From the NCBI GenBank assembly GCA_964196325.1, contig CAXMST010000100.1:1-19796 (forward strand): a stretch of 19,796 bases of DNA, read 5' to 3'. The notes under the pieces are model-generated. The model was given only the letters and a program-made list of their open reading frames with translations, made no database searches and had not been told where the DNA came from. The DNA is from CAXMST01 sp964196325 (GTDB taxonomy: Bacteria; Actinomycetota; Thermoleophilia; Solirubrobacterales; 70-9). Position numbers and translations under genes: made by a program. Below, piece by piece: positions 13,110-19,796 of this stretch (the first letter of the stretch is position 1; the number at the start of each line of letters is the position of its first letter).

Positions 13110-15116
13110 TCATGCCGCCGCGATCAAGAAGTAGAGGGCGAGGGCGACGAAGCCCGCGATCACCAGCAGGGCGTAGGAGCGGACGAAGCCGGACTGCGCG
13201 GTCCTGACCGCCCCGCCGACGGCGACCACACCCTCACGGACGACGTTGACCACGCCTTGTACGACGACGCGCTCGACCACGTCGTTGGCGAAGCGGCCGA
13301 CCGCCTGGACCGGGCGCACGACCAGCGCGTCCTGGAGCTCATCGAAGTAGTACTTGTTGAAGAGCACCTGGTGGGTGCGGCTGAAGCGCTCGCGGATCCG
13401 GTCGGTCGAGCCGGGCGCGACGATGTACAGGTAGTAGGCGAGGCTGACGCCGAGGATGCTGATCAGGCTGCCGACCGCGAGGCCGAGCCAAGCCTGGCCG
13501 ACCGGCGGCACGATCGCGTACAGCGGCGAGGCCTCGAACACCGGCTCGAACCAGTTCTCGAGCGTCGCGTCGATCCCGGGCACCTGGATGTAGCCGCCGA
13601 ACAGGGCGCCGAAGCCGAGCACCGCCATCCCTACCGCCATCGGCCAGGTCCGTTCGGCGATGTGGTGGACCTTGCCGGGGAAGCCGACATCGGTGTCCTC
13701 GGGCTCGAACGTGTGCGGGTTGACCGGCTCGTGATGGGCAAGGTGGCCGCCCTCGAGCTCCTTGGCCTCCTTGCAGGGCTCGCCGTAGAAGACCCGGAAG
13801 ACGATCCGGAACGAGTAGAAGGCGGTGATGAAGGCTCCGGCGTAGCCGGCAATCGCGCAGGCCCAGTACCAGCCGCCGCGCTCGATCGCGTAGCCGAGGA
13901 TCTCGTCCTTGCTGAAGAAGCCCGAGGTCCCGGGGAAGGCGGCCAGCGCCAGGGCCCCGATCGTCATCAGCAGGAAGGTGAAGGGCAGCGCCTTGCGGAA
14001 GCCGCCCATCTTGTCGATGTTCTGGAAGTTCGCCATCGCCGAGATCACCGAGCCCGCGGCCATGAACAGCAGCGCCTTGAAGAAGGCGTGTGACATCAGG
14101 TGGAAGAGGCCGGCGCCGTAGGCGCCGATCGAGACGCCCATAATCATGTAGCCGACCTGGCTCATCGTCGAGTAGGCGATGATCCGCTTCAGGTCCTTGA
14201 CCGCGATCGCGATCGTCGCGGCGATGAACAGGGTCGCGGCGCCGATCCCGGCGGCGATGTTGGCCGCCGTCGGCGCCAGTTCGAAGAGCGGGTGGGCGCG
14301 CGCGATCAGGTAGACGCCGGCGGTGACCATCGTCGCCGCGTGGATCAGTGAGCTGACCGGGGTCGGGCCCTCCATTGCGTCCGGGAGCCAGGTGTGCAGC
14401 GGCAGCTGCGCGGACTTGGCGAAGGCGCCGACCATCAGCAACAGGCAGATCGCGACGATCGTCCACTCGTCGCTGTCGAACACCTCCGGGGCGGTCTCGA
14501 ACACGGTCAGGTACTCGGTCGCGCCGAGCTGCTGAATGATCAGGATCGCCGCGAAGACCAGCCCGATGTCGCCGATCACGTTGATCACGAAGGCCTTCAT
14601 GCCGGCGTTGGTCGCAGTGGTCCGGCGGTACCAGAAGCTGACCAGCGCGTAGGACGCGTAGCCGACGAAAGCCCAGCCGACGATCAGCAGGACGAAGTTG
14701 CCCGCGAGCACCAACAGCAACATCGAGAAGACGAAGAAGTTGAGGTAGGCGAAGTAGCGGTGGTAGCCCTCGTCGGTCCCCATGTAGCCGACCGAGTAGA
14801 CGTGGATCATCGTCGAGACCCCGCTGACGACGAGGGCCATGAAGATGCTGAGCGGGTCGACGAGGATGCCGAGGTCGAAGGGGATCTCGGCGGCGCCGCC
14901 GTAGTCGTAGAGCGTGTCTGGGATGACCCGCTCGGAGCCGGGCTTGCCGAGCAGGTCGACGGCAGCGGCGACCGCCGAAGCGAACGCGAGCCCGATTGCG
15001 CCTGTCGCGATCCAGCCGGCGGTCTCAGGCTTGGTCAGCTTGTAGGTGAGGCCGGTGAGGATCGCGCCCGCGAGTGGGAACGCGAGGATCAGCCAGCCGA
15101 AGGTGGTCGCAGTCAT
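13110..15116 (-). CDS. nuoL: NADH-quinone oxidoreductase subunit L
   Basis: A 668-residue complex I subunit with about sixteen membrane segments and the long amphipathic C-terminal helix that ties the membrane arm together. Conserved elements include K234 (AFAKSAQLPLHTWLPDAMEGPTP region), H259 in SSLIHAATMV, H343 and K347 in MSHAFFKALL, and K403 in GFFSKDEIL. The TM5 glutamate, in E. coli E144 of WE-x-VG-x-SY, is alanine here (A149 in GWAFVGYASYALV). A soluble insert (about 440-485, with HHEPVNPHTFEPEDTD) faces the outside or inside loop before TM13. The start overlaps nuoK by 4 bp. Everything else is normal for a working subunit. Confidence 0.97.
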   Translation of the reverse strand: MTATTFGWLILAFPLAGAILTGLTYKLTKPETAGWIATGAIGLAFASAVAAAVDLLGKPGSERVIPDTLYDYGGAAEIPFDLGILVDPLSIFMALVVSGVSTMIHVYSVGYMGTDEGYHRYFAYLNFFVFSMLLLVLAGNFVLLIVGWAFVGYASYALVSFWYRRTTATNAGMKAFVINVIGDIGLVFAAILIIQQLGATEYLTVFETAPEVFDSDEWTIVAICLLLMVGAFAKSAQLPLHTWLPDAMEGPTPVSSLIHAATMVTAGVYLIARAHPLFELAPTAANIAAGIGAATLFIAATIAIAVKDLKRIIAYSTMSQVGYMIMGVSIGAYGAGLFHLMSHAFFKALLFMAAGSVISAMANFQNIDKMGGFRKALPFTFLLMTIGALALAAFPGTSGFFSKDEILGYAIERGGWYWACAIAGYAGAFITAFYSFRIVFRVFYGEPCKEAKELEGGHLAHHEPVNPHTFEPEDTDVGFPGKVHHIAERTWPMAVGMAVLGFGALFGGYIQVPGIDATLENWFEPVFEASPLYAIVPPVGQAWLGLAVGSLISILGVSLAYYLYIVAPGSTDRIRERFSRTHQVLFNKYYFDELQDALVVRPVQAVGRFANDVVERVVVQGVVNVVREGVVAVGGAVRTAQSGFVRSYALLVIAGFVALALYFLIAAA

Positions 15117-15412
15117 CCGCGCAGACCTCTGGCCTCGTCGACGTCCAGCGGCAGCCGGCGGCGATACATGGCGACGATCAGGCCGAGCCCGACGACAACC
15201 TCGCAGGCTGCGACCACCATCACCATCAGCGCCATGATCTGTCCGTCGGCGTTGCCGAGCGAGCGGGCGAACGCGAGGAAGGCCAGGTTGGCGCTGTTCA
15301 GCATGATCTCGAGACAGAGCAGGATCACGAGCGGGCTGCGTCGAATCAGCACACCGACGGCGCCGACCGCGAACATCAGCGCGGAGAGCACCAGATACCA
15401 GCTGATGTCCAT
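15113..15412 (-). CDS. nuoK: NADH-quinone oxidoreductase subunit K
   Basis: A 99-residue complex I subunit with three membrane helices, exactly the usual size. Its two essential buried glutamates are present: E35 in LLCLEIMLNSANLAF and E71 in AACEVVVGLGLIV, part of the central proton path. The start at ATG 15410-15412 shares one base with the nuoJ stop (TGATG) and the stop overlaps the nuoL start (ATGA), so translation is coupled on both sides. A much longer in-frame opening extends upstream to 15946, but it lies inside nuoJ and has no likeness to NuoK. Confidence 0.96.
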   Translation of the reverse strand: MDISWYLVLSALMFAVGAVGVLIRRSPLVILLCLEIMLNSANLAFLAFARSLGNADGQIMALMVMVVAACEVVVGLGLIVAMYRRRLPLDVDEARGLRG

Positions 15413-15936
15413 CAGGCCCGCTCGCCCTCTTCGTCGCGGCGCTTGGCGGCGAGCACCACGGCGCCCACCGCCGCCAGAAGCAGCAGCATCGAGGCAGCCT
15501 CGAAGGCGATCAGGAATTCCTCCAGAAGCAGCTCGCCGATCGCCTCGGGGCTGCCGAAGGAGTTCTCGAGCTCCGGACCGCGCGTCTCGATCGCCTTCAG
15601 GGCCGAGCCGAGGACCGCGATGCTGAGCTCGACGAAGAGCGCCAGTCCGAGCAGTGGAGCAATGATCCGCTGACCCGGAATCGGCTCCCATAGCGGCTCG
15701 TCGACGTTGCCGACGTAGGCTGCGACGAATACATAGAGGACCATCACGGCACCCGCGTAGACGACGATCTGCGCCGCCGCGATGAACTCGGCATGGAGCA
15801 GCAGGAAGAGCCCGGCCAGCGCGACGAGGTGAACGACCAGGGCCAGCACGCTGTAGAAGGGGTTGCGTAGCGCGATCACTGCGATCGCGCCGCCGAGGGC
15901 TCCGACAGCGCCGGCAAAAAACGCAACCTGGACCAT
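15412..15936 (-). CDS. nuoJ: NADH-quinone oxidoreductase subunit J
   Basis: A 174-residue membrane subunit of complex I with five helices. The TM3 segment AEFIAAAQIVVYAGAVMVLYVFV, which carries the pi-bulge and conserved Tyr residues used in coupling, is intact. RNPFYSVLALVVHLVALAG and the C-terminal FEAASMLLLLAAVGAVVLA segment are also standard. ATG 15934-15936 is chosen because the first helix begins at once; in-frame opening continues to 16041 but those residues are basic and unlike the family. nuoJ is first in the JKLMN run and is not preceded by nuoI, which lies 3.3 kb away, so these five genes need their own promoter. Confidence 0.95.
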   Translation of the reverse strand: MVQVAFFAGAVGALGGAIAVIALRNPFYSVLALVVHLVALAGLFLLLHAEFIAAAQIVVYAGAVMVLYVFVAAYVGNVDEPLWEPIPGQRIIAPLLGLALFVELSIAVLGSALKAIETRGPELENSFGSPEAIGELLLEEFLIAFEAASMLLLLAAVGAVVLAAKRRDEEGERA

Positions 15937-16057
15937 TGCGGCGCATCCTATTCGCGCACCGCGTAGTTTGCAGGCAGTGGGCTTCGTTGAAATCCTCTGA
16001 CGGCCGGCGCAGCGTGGCCCGCGCCCTGTCGCGGTCGTCATCTAGTGTTCGACCGCG
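15937..16057. promoter_or_regulatory. Divergent intergenic region ahead of nuoJ and the esterase gene
   Basis: A 121-bp gap separates nuoJ (minus) from the esterase (plus). On the minus strand TAGGAT (15950 down to 15945) fits a TANNNT -10 and would place transcription start beside the nuoJ ATG (leaderless), or it may act as a weak ribosome site. A poor -35 (CTGCAA, 3 of 6) lies 17 bases upstream. Nothing clear was found for the plus strand. Confidence 0.3.
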
Positions 16058-16969
16058 ATGACGCAGTCACTGCTCAAGCGCGTCTATCGGCTCTTCCTGC
16101 GCTGGTTCTACCGCCCGTTCGTGGGCCCACCGTTCCCGGTTGCGTTCCAGCGAACCTTCGTGCGGTTCATGCTCAAGACGAGCCCCGGCGCCGGCGGCGT
16201 CGAGACGAGCCCGTTGCGCTCCTCGCAGATTCCGATGCTGCGGGTCTCGAGGGGGAGGGACGATCCCGAAAGCCGGCCGGCCCTGCTCTGGGTCCACGGT
16301 GGCGGCTTCGTCCTCGGTAGTGCCTCAGGGCATTCTGGGCTCGGAGGCCATATTGCCGCTGCCTGCGAGGGCGACGTCTATCTGCCCGACTATCGGCTCG
16401 CGCCCGAGCATCCTTTTCCGGCGGCCGTGGACGACAGCTTCAGCGCCTACCGGGCGATGCTCGCTCGCGGTCACGACCCGGCCCGGGTCGCGATCGGCGG
16501 CGACTCAGCCGGAGCCGCGATCGCGATCCTCGCGGCGATCGCAATCCAGGAGATGGACGTGCCGGCGCCCGCGGCCCTGGTCCTGGTCTCCCCGGCGACC
16601 GACCTGAGCCTCTCCGGTGCCAGCATCTCGACCAGGGCGGGGCAGGAGGCGGTCCTGCGGCGCGAGTGGCTCCAGTTCGGCTATCGGTCGTTCGCCGGAC
16701 CGCTGGCGTTGACCGACCCGCGGGTCTCGCCGTTGTATGCGGACCTGGCCGGCCTGCCGCCGACCCTGCTCCAGGTCGGTGAGCGCGAGATCCTGCTTGA
16801 TGATTCGCTGCGCTGGGCCGACCGCGCCTGGGCCGCCGGCGTCGAGGTCGAGCTGCAACGCTTTCCCGGCATGTGGCATGACTTTCAGATCCAGGCCGGG
16901 CTCTTCGAGGACTCGGCGCGAGCGGTCGGCGACATCGGCGCCTTTTTGCGCCGCCGCTGGGGGAGCTGA
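16058..16969 (+). CDS. Alpha/beta-hydrolase, hormone-sensitive-lipase family esterase
   Basis: A 303-residue serine hydrolase of the HSL (Abhydrolase_3) family, probably a carboxylesterase acting on short acyl esters. The oxyanion motif HGGGF is at 80-84, the nucleophile elbow GGDSAG at 147-152 with S150, the acid in VGEREILLDDS (D248 or D249) and the catalytic His in GMWHDF (H274). DYRLAPEHPFPAA (111-123) is another hallmark. There is no signal peptide, though the first 40 residues include an aromatic and basic stretch (RLFLRWFYRPFVG) that may cap the active site or touch the membrane. The gene precedes the CoA-transferase-type gene by 5 bp, so they form a plus-strand operon lying between nuoJ and nuoI. 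Confidence 0.9.
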   Translation: MTQSLLKRVYRLFLRWFYRPFVGPPFPVAFQRTFVRFMLKTSPGAGGVETSPLRSSQIPMLRVSRGRDDPESRPALLWVHGGGFVLGSASGHSGLGGHIAAACEGDVYLPDYRLAPEHPFPAAVDDSFSAYRAMLARGHDPARVAIGGDSAGAAIAILAAIAIQEMDVPAPAALVLVSPATDLSLSGASISTRAGQEAVLRREWLQFGYRSFAGPLALTDPRVSPLYADLAGLPPTLLQVGEREILLDDSLRWADRAWAAGVEVELQRFPGMWHDFQIQAGLFEDSARAVGDIGAFLRRRWGS

Positions 16970-16974
16970 GCCTG

Positions 16975-18126
16975 ATGCCGGGGGCACCGGTCGCGGGGCC
17001 GCTTCACGGAGTCAAGATCGTCGAGATCGCCAGCATCGGCCCCGGACCGTTCGCGGTGATGATGCTGGCCGACATGGGCGCGGATGTGATTCGCCTCGAG
17101 CGGGTCGGAGGCGGTGGCGGCGGGCTCGGCGCGGGCTCGTGGAACTACACCCACCGAGGCCGACCCTCCGTAGGCTGCGACCTCAAGAGCGAGGCCGGGC
17201 GGGAGATGGTGCTGCGCCTCTCCGAGTCGGCGGACGGCTTGATCGAGGGCTTCCGGCCCGGCGTGATGGAGAAGCTCGGGGTCGGCCCCGAGCCGGTGCT
17301 TAGCCGCAACCCCGGCCTCGTGTACGGGCGCATGACCGGCTATGGACAGGACGGCCCGATGGCTGAGATCGCCGGGCACGACATCAACTACATCGCGCTG
17401 GCCGGGGCGCTGGGCCAGTTCCAGCGGGCGGGGGAGAAGCCGATGTTTCCGCTCAACATGGTTGGCGATTTCGGCGGCGGTGGGATGCTTTTGGCCTTCG
17501 GTGTGCTGTGCGGGATCCTTGAGGCGCGATCCTCCGGCCAGGGCCAGATCGTCGACGCGGCGATGGTTGAGGGCAGCTCGGTGCTGATGACCATGATCTG
17601 GGCGATGAAGGGAATCGGGATGTGGGGGGAGCCCGGGACCAACCTGCTCGACAGCGGCGCCCACTTCTACGAGACCTACGAGTGCAAGGACGGCGGGTTC
17701 GTGGCCGTCGGCGCGATCGAGCCGCAGTTCTACGCGGAACTGCTGCGGCTGATGGAGCTCGACCCCGAGGAGTTCCCCCAGCACGACACCGGCCGCTGGC
17801 CCGAGTTCAAGCAGCGCTTCGCCGAAGTCTTCGCAACCCGGACCCGCGGCGAGTGGGCGCGGATCTTGGAGCCGGCCGAGGCCTGCGCGACCGCGATCTA
17901 CGGACTCGACGATGCAGCCAACCATCCCCATAACAAGGCCCGCAAGGCCTTCGTGGAGATCGGGGGGGGCCTGCAGCCGGCCCCGGCACCCCGTTTCAGC
18001 CGGACGCCTTCGGCAACCCCTGCGCCGCCGTCGGAGCCGGGCGCCGACAGCGATACGGCGCTGGCTGCCTGGGGCTTCGAGCCGGCTGAGATCGCCGAGC
18101 TGCGCGGGGCGGGCGGGGTGGGTTAG
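16975..18126 (+). CDS. CaiB/BaiF CoA-transferase-family protein, alpha-methylacyl-CoA racemase-like
   Basis: A 383-residue family III CoA-transferase-fold protein. It most resembles alpha-methylacyl-CoA racemases, which interconvert 2R and 2S methyl-branched acyl-CoAs so they can enter beta-oxidation. R94 (EGFRPGVMEKLG), H135 in GHDINYIALAG, D165 in NMVGDFGGGGML and E236 in YECKDG correspond to the four active-site residues known for the Mycobacterium tuberculosis enzyme. The opening GVKIVEIASIGPGPFAVMML and the Gly run GGGGGG at 45-50 are also typical. The last 45 residues, with APAPRFSRTPSATP, are normal for the family. A G8 run at 17962-17969 stays in frame. GGGGAG lies about 8 bases before the ATG. 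The substrate is not readable from sequence; true transferase activity is the alternative. Confidence 0.9.
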   Translation: MPGAPVAGPLHGVKIVEIASIGPGPFAVMMLADMGADVIRLERVGGGGGGLGAGSWNYTHRGRPSVGCDLKSEAGREMVLRLSESADGLIEGFRPGVMEKLGVGPEPVLSRNPGLVYGRMTGYGQDGPMAEIAGHDINYIALAGALGQFQRAGEKPMFPLNMVGDFGGGGMLLAFGVLCGILEARSSGQGQIVDAAMVEGSSVLMTMIWAMKGIGMWGEPGTNLLDSGAHFYETYECKDGGFVAVGAIEPQFYAELLRLMELDPEEFPQHDTGRWPEFKQRFAEVFATRTRGEWARILEPAEACATAIYGLDDAANHPHNKARKAFVEIGGGLQPAPAPRFSRTPSATPAPPSEPGADSDTALAAWGFEPAEIAELRGAGGVG

Positions 18127-18130
18127 GCGA

Positions 18131-18517
18131 GTGGAGACCTTCGAGGGTAAGTACGTGAGCTTGACCAGCTTCAAGCGCGACGGCGACGGCGTCGCGACCC
18201 CGCTCTGGTTCGTGCAGGAGGATGGGCACCTGTTCGCCACCACCGACGCCGACTCCGCCAAGGTCAAGCGGATTCGCCGCAACCCCTCGGTGACGGTCGC
18301 CTCGTGCAGCGCCTCGGGGCGGCTCCAGGGCGAGCCGGTCGAGGCGGTGGCGGAGCTGGTGCCCGAGAGCGAGACGCAGGCCGTCGAGGAACTGATCGGG
18401 CACAAATACCGTCTTGACCGGATCCTCATCCTGCCGATCTACCGGGTCGTACAGTGGATCCGTCGCCGCGGTGGCAGCAGCGGCGAATCGGGCGTCTTGA
18501 AGATCACGCCGCTGTAG
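18131..18517 (+). CDS. PPOX-class, probably F420-dependent, oxidoreductase
   Basis: A 128-residue split-barrel protein of the pyridoxamine-phosphate-oxidase-like group. ETFEGKYVSLTSFKRDGDGV, ATPLWFVQEDGHLFATT, SAKVKRIRRNPSVTVASCSASGRLQG and AVEELIGHKYRLDRILI match the subgroup typified by Rv2061c-like proteins, where the K-x-KRIRRNP segment binds the cofactor phosphate and F420 is the usual partner. It may reduce small unsaturated substrates. The start GTG 18131 comes 4 bp after the preceding stop, so it shares the operon with the racemase-like gene. Cofactor choice between F420, FMN and heme is inferred from family resemblance only. Confidence 0.85.
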   Translation: METFEGKYVSLTSFKRDGDGVATPLWFVQEDGHLFATTDADSAKVKRIRRNPSVTVASCSASGRLQGEPVEAVAELVPESETQAVEELIGHKYRLDRILILPIYRVVQWIRRRGGSSGESGVLKITPL

Positions 18518-18531
18518 CCAGGCGGCTCGGG

Positions 18532-18560
18532 GCTGAGCGACGGCGCGGGACCCGCTCAGC
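18532..18560. terminator. Hairpin between convergent genes
   Basis: GCTGAGCG (18532-18539) and CGCTCAGC (18553-18560) form a perfect 8-bp stem with a 13-base GC-rich loop. It follows the F420-type gene by 14 bases and overlaps the stop codon of the convergent MBL-like gene, so it could end transcription in both directions. No U-tract. Confidence 0.5.
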
Positions 18561-19221
18561 GGTGGGACCAGGGCTCGGCCTCCAGTGCCTGCTGCAGCGC
18601 CTCGCTGCCGTGGCTGAGCACGGAGGCCCCGTGGGTCATCAACATGCGCCCCGCGCCGAGCTTCACGAGCGGCTCCAGGGTGGGGCAGAAGCGCTCGCGG
18701 TAGAAGGTCCGGACCCACTCGTCAACCGGTTGCGCCGCCCAGACCCGCAGTTCGCCGTCGACGCCCACCACTGCGTCCCCGAACACAACGGCGTCGTGGC
18801 TGGGCAGATGCAGCGGCTGCTCGAAGCGCCGCGGACGGCCGATCGGATGCGCGACGGCGCCGCCGGGAAGCGGCTCCTCGGGAGCGATCTCCGCGAAGGC
18901 GGTGCTGGAGGCGGTGAGACGCTTGCGCGCCGCCGGATGTCGGTGGATCGAAACCGTGTGTTCGTGGCGGTACCGCTCCCAAAGGGCCTCGGAGCTGCGC
19001 ACGTGGTAGGTCATCGTCGTCAGGATCGCGATCCGCCCCACGCGCGATGCCTCGCCGTCGAGCAGCGCGAACAGTTCGCCGGCCGGCTGCTCGGGAAGTA
19101 GCGGATCGATCAGAAGCAACGCCTCCGGCGTTCGCGCCGCGAAGCTCACCACCTCCGCCCCGAACACCCCCGGGTGCCACTCGGGGTGGCGAGCCGTCCA
19201 ACTCCAGAGCCCGCCGGCCAA
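18556..19221 (-). CDS. Metallo-beta-lactamase-fold protein with an altered metal motif
   Basis: A 221-residue protein with the layout of an MBL-fold hydrolase: strand ALLLIDPLLPEQP (34-46), ILTTMTYHVRSSEAL (66-80) where the THxHxDH motif should be, HDAVVFGDAVVG (142-153) in place of the GDxL strand, and MLMTHGASVL (193-202) with the late His. Of the usual HxHxDH ligands only H73 remains (YHVRS), with D149 and H197, so a full dinuclear zinc site seems unlikely. I recall related actinobacterial proteins with a similar HVRS sequence, which suggests a real subfamily rather than a dead gene. It starts at TTG 19221, 25 bp after the nuoI stop on the same strand, and was probably co-transcribed with nuoI. 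Function unknown. Confidence 0.7.
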   Translation of the reverse strand: MAGGLWSWTARHPEWHPGVFGAEVVSFAARTPEALLLIDPLLPEQPAGELFALLDGEASRVGRIAILTTMTYHVRSSEALWERYRHEHTVSIHRHPAARKRLTASSTAFAEIAPEEPLPGGAVAHPIGRPRRFEQPLHLPSHDAVVFGDAVVGVDGELRVWAAQPVDEWVRTFYRERFCPTLEPLVKLGAGRMLMTHGASVLSHGSEALQQALEAEPWSHR

Positions 19222-19246
19222 CTCGCCAGCGGCGCCGCGCCCGGCC

Positions 19247-19756
19247 CTACTCGCCCTCGTTGCGCAGCGGCACCTTGACGATTGGCTCGGCGAGCAGCAT
19301 CTCCTTGGTGAAGATCAGGTCGGTGCGGTTGTAGTCAGCCAGCTCGTACTCGTGGCCCATCGTGATCGCATCGAACGGGCAGGCCACCTCGCAGTAGCCG
19401 CAGAAGATGCAGCGGCTCAGGTTGATCTCGTAGACCGCGGCGTAGCGTTCCCCGGCCGAGACCCTGTTGTCGGGGTCGTTCTCCGCCGCAACGACGCGGA
19501 TGCAGTCGGCGGGGCAGGCCGCGGCGCAAAGCGAGCAGCCGACGCACTTCTCGAGGTGCGTGTCCTCGAAGCGGTGCAGCTTGTGGCGACCGCGAAAGCG
19601 GGGGTAGACGGGCTGCTTCTCCTCCGGATACTGCATCGTGACCGGCCCCTCGACGACTCGCGCCATCGTGGTTTTCAGCCCGCGCAGGGTTTCGCCGAAG
19701 GCTCGATAGGTGCTGCCCGAGACGCCCGGCCCGGGGCCGCGCTGGACGGCGACCAC
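19247..19756 (-). CDS. nuoI: NADH-quinone oxidoreductase subunit I (two 4Fe-4S clusters)
   Basis: A ferredoxin-like complex I subunit of the peripheral arm. Two cluster motifs are visible, CVGCSLCAAACPADCI and CIFCGYCEVACPFDAI, binding N6a and N6b, the relay toward N2. The N-terminal amphipathic part RAFGETLRGLKTTMARVVEG and the segment MQYPEEKQPVYPRFRGRH are standard, as is MGHEYELADYNRTDLIFTKE near the end. The frame stays open to the window edge, with GTG 19754-19756 the most upstream start seen; the true start may lie outside or at a later codon, and 169 residues is within the family range. It is expected to be followed by nuoJ, but here the MBL-like gene follows. Confidence 0.94.
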   Translation of the reverse strand: MVAVQRGPGPGVSGSTYRAFGETLRGLKTTMARVVEGPVTMQYPEEKQPVYPRFRGRHKLHRFEDTHLEKCVGCSLCAAACPADCIRVVAAENDPDNRVSAGERYAAVYEINLSRCIFCGYCEVACPFDAITMGHEYELADYNRTDLIFTKEMLLAEPIVKVPLRNEGE

Positions 19757-19796
19757 CGAGTCGTCGGGGAGGTAGGGGAAGGGGCTCGGGGCGCGC

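Noticed and set aside
11804..13207. A 467-codon open frame on the plus strand opposite nuoM
   Set aside because: The composition (His, Gln, Arg, Asp, Glu repeats) is what is expected from reading membrane-protein codons in reverse; no domain is seen.
14394..15626. A 410-codon plus-strand frame opposite nuoL, nuoK and part of nuoJ
   Set aside because: It crosses three well-supported genes and shows no family likeness.
17962..17969. A G8 run in the racemase-like gene as a possible frameshift
   Set aside because: The frame continues through it into the expected APAPRFSRTP tail, so there is no shift.
16885..18429. A 514-codon minus-strand frame opposite the racemase-like and F420-type genes
   Set aside because: It is antisense to genes with intact active-site motifs; low-complexity product.
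1..19796. tRNA, rRNA, phage or plasmid replication genes
   Set aside because: No cloverleaf, rRNA-like stretch, integrase, capsid, Rep or Par protein was recognised on either strand.

Overview
The window is high-GC, densely packed DNA with many GTG and TTG starts and ATGA-type start/stop overlaps. It contains a complex I (nuo) segment, an alpha-methylacyl-CoA racemase homologue and an F420-type flavin/deazaflavin oxidoreductase homologue. Together these suggest an actinobacterium. The unusual NuoL and NuoM sequences resemble what I recall from Thermoleophilia/Solirubrobacterales, but that placement is inference, not a search result.

Layout. (1) 1-2492, minus strand: the end of a glyoxalase/VOC-like gene, an AEC-family permease, and an alkaline phosphatase that has lost its export signal and abuts the next promoter. 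(2) 2473-7595, plus strand: an apparent operon of an FCD-type GntR regulator, an enolase paralogue, a MOFRL-type glycerate 2-kinase, the C-terminal half of a PYROXD2-like FAD oxidoreductase, a cupin and a DUF1348 protein. A perfect GntR-type operator, ATTGT-GGA-ACAAT, lies just ahead of the regulator, and a strong hairpin follows the last gene. Glycerate kinase plus enolase would convert glycerate to 2-phosphoglycerate and then to phosphoenolpyruvate, so this looks like a glycerate-use module. (3) 7596-9908, a decayed patch: a 168-bp foldback palindrome, the last 44 codons of a short-chain dehydrogenase, a small GNAT-like protein, a LysR regulator, and a TRIC/UPF0126 channel gene broken by two C-run frameshifts and a stop. 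(4) 9930-15936, minus strand: nuoJ-K-L-M-N, tightly coupled. (5) 16058-18517, plus strand: an HSL-type esterase, a CaiB/AMACR-type CoA-transferase-fold protein and a PPOX/F420-type oxidoreductase. (6) 18556-19756, minus strand: nuoI followed by a metallo-beta-lactamase-like protein with an altered metal motif. Blocks 5 and 6 mean that nuoI and nuoJ, normally adjacent, are separated by about 3.3 kb.

The most notable points are the self-contained glycerate-to-PEP operon with its operator and an enolase carrying Glu in place of the active-site-loop His; the foldback repeat; the split nuo operon; and the changed TM5 glutamates in NuoL (Ala) and NuoM (Asp). No CRISPR array, tRNA, rRNA, phage gene or transposase was seen.
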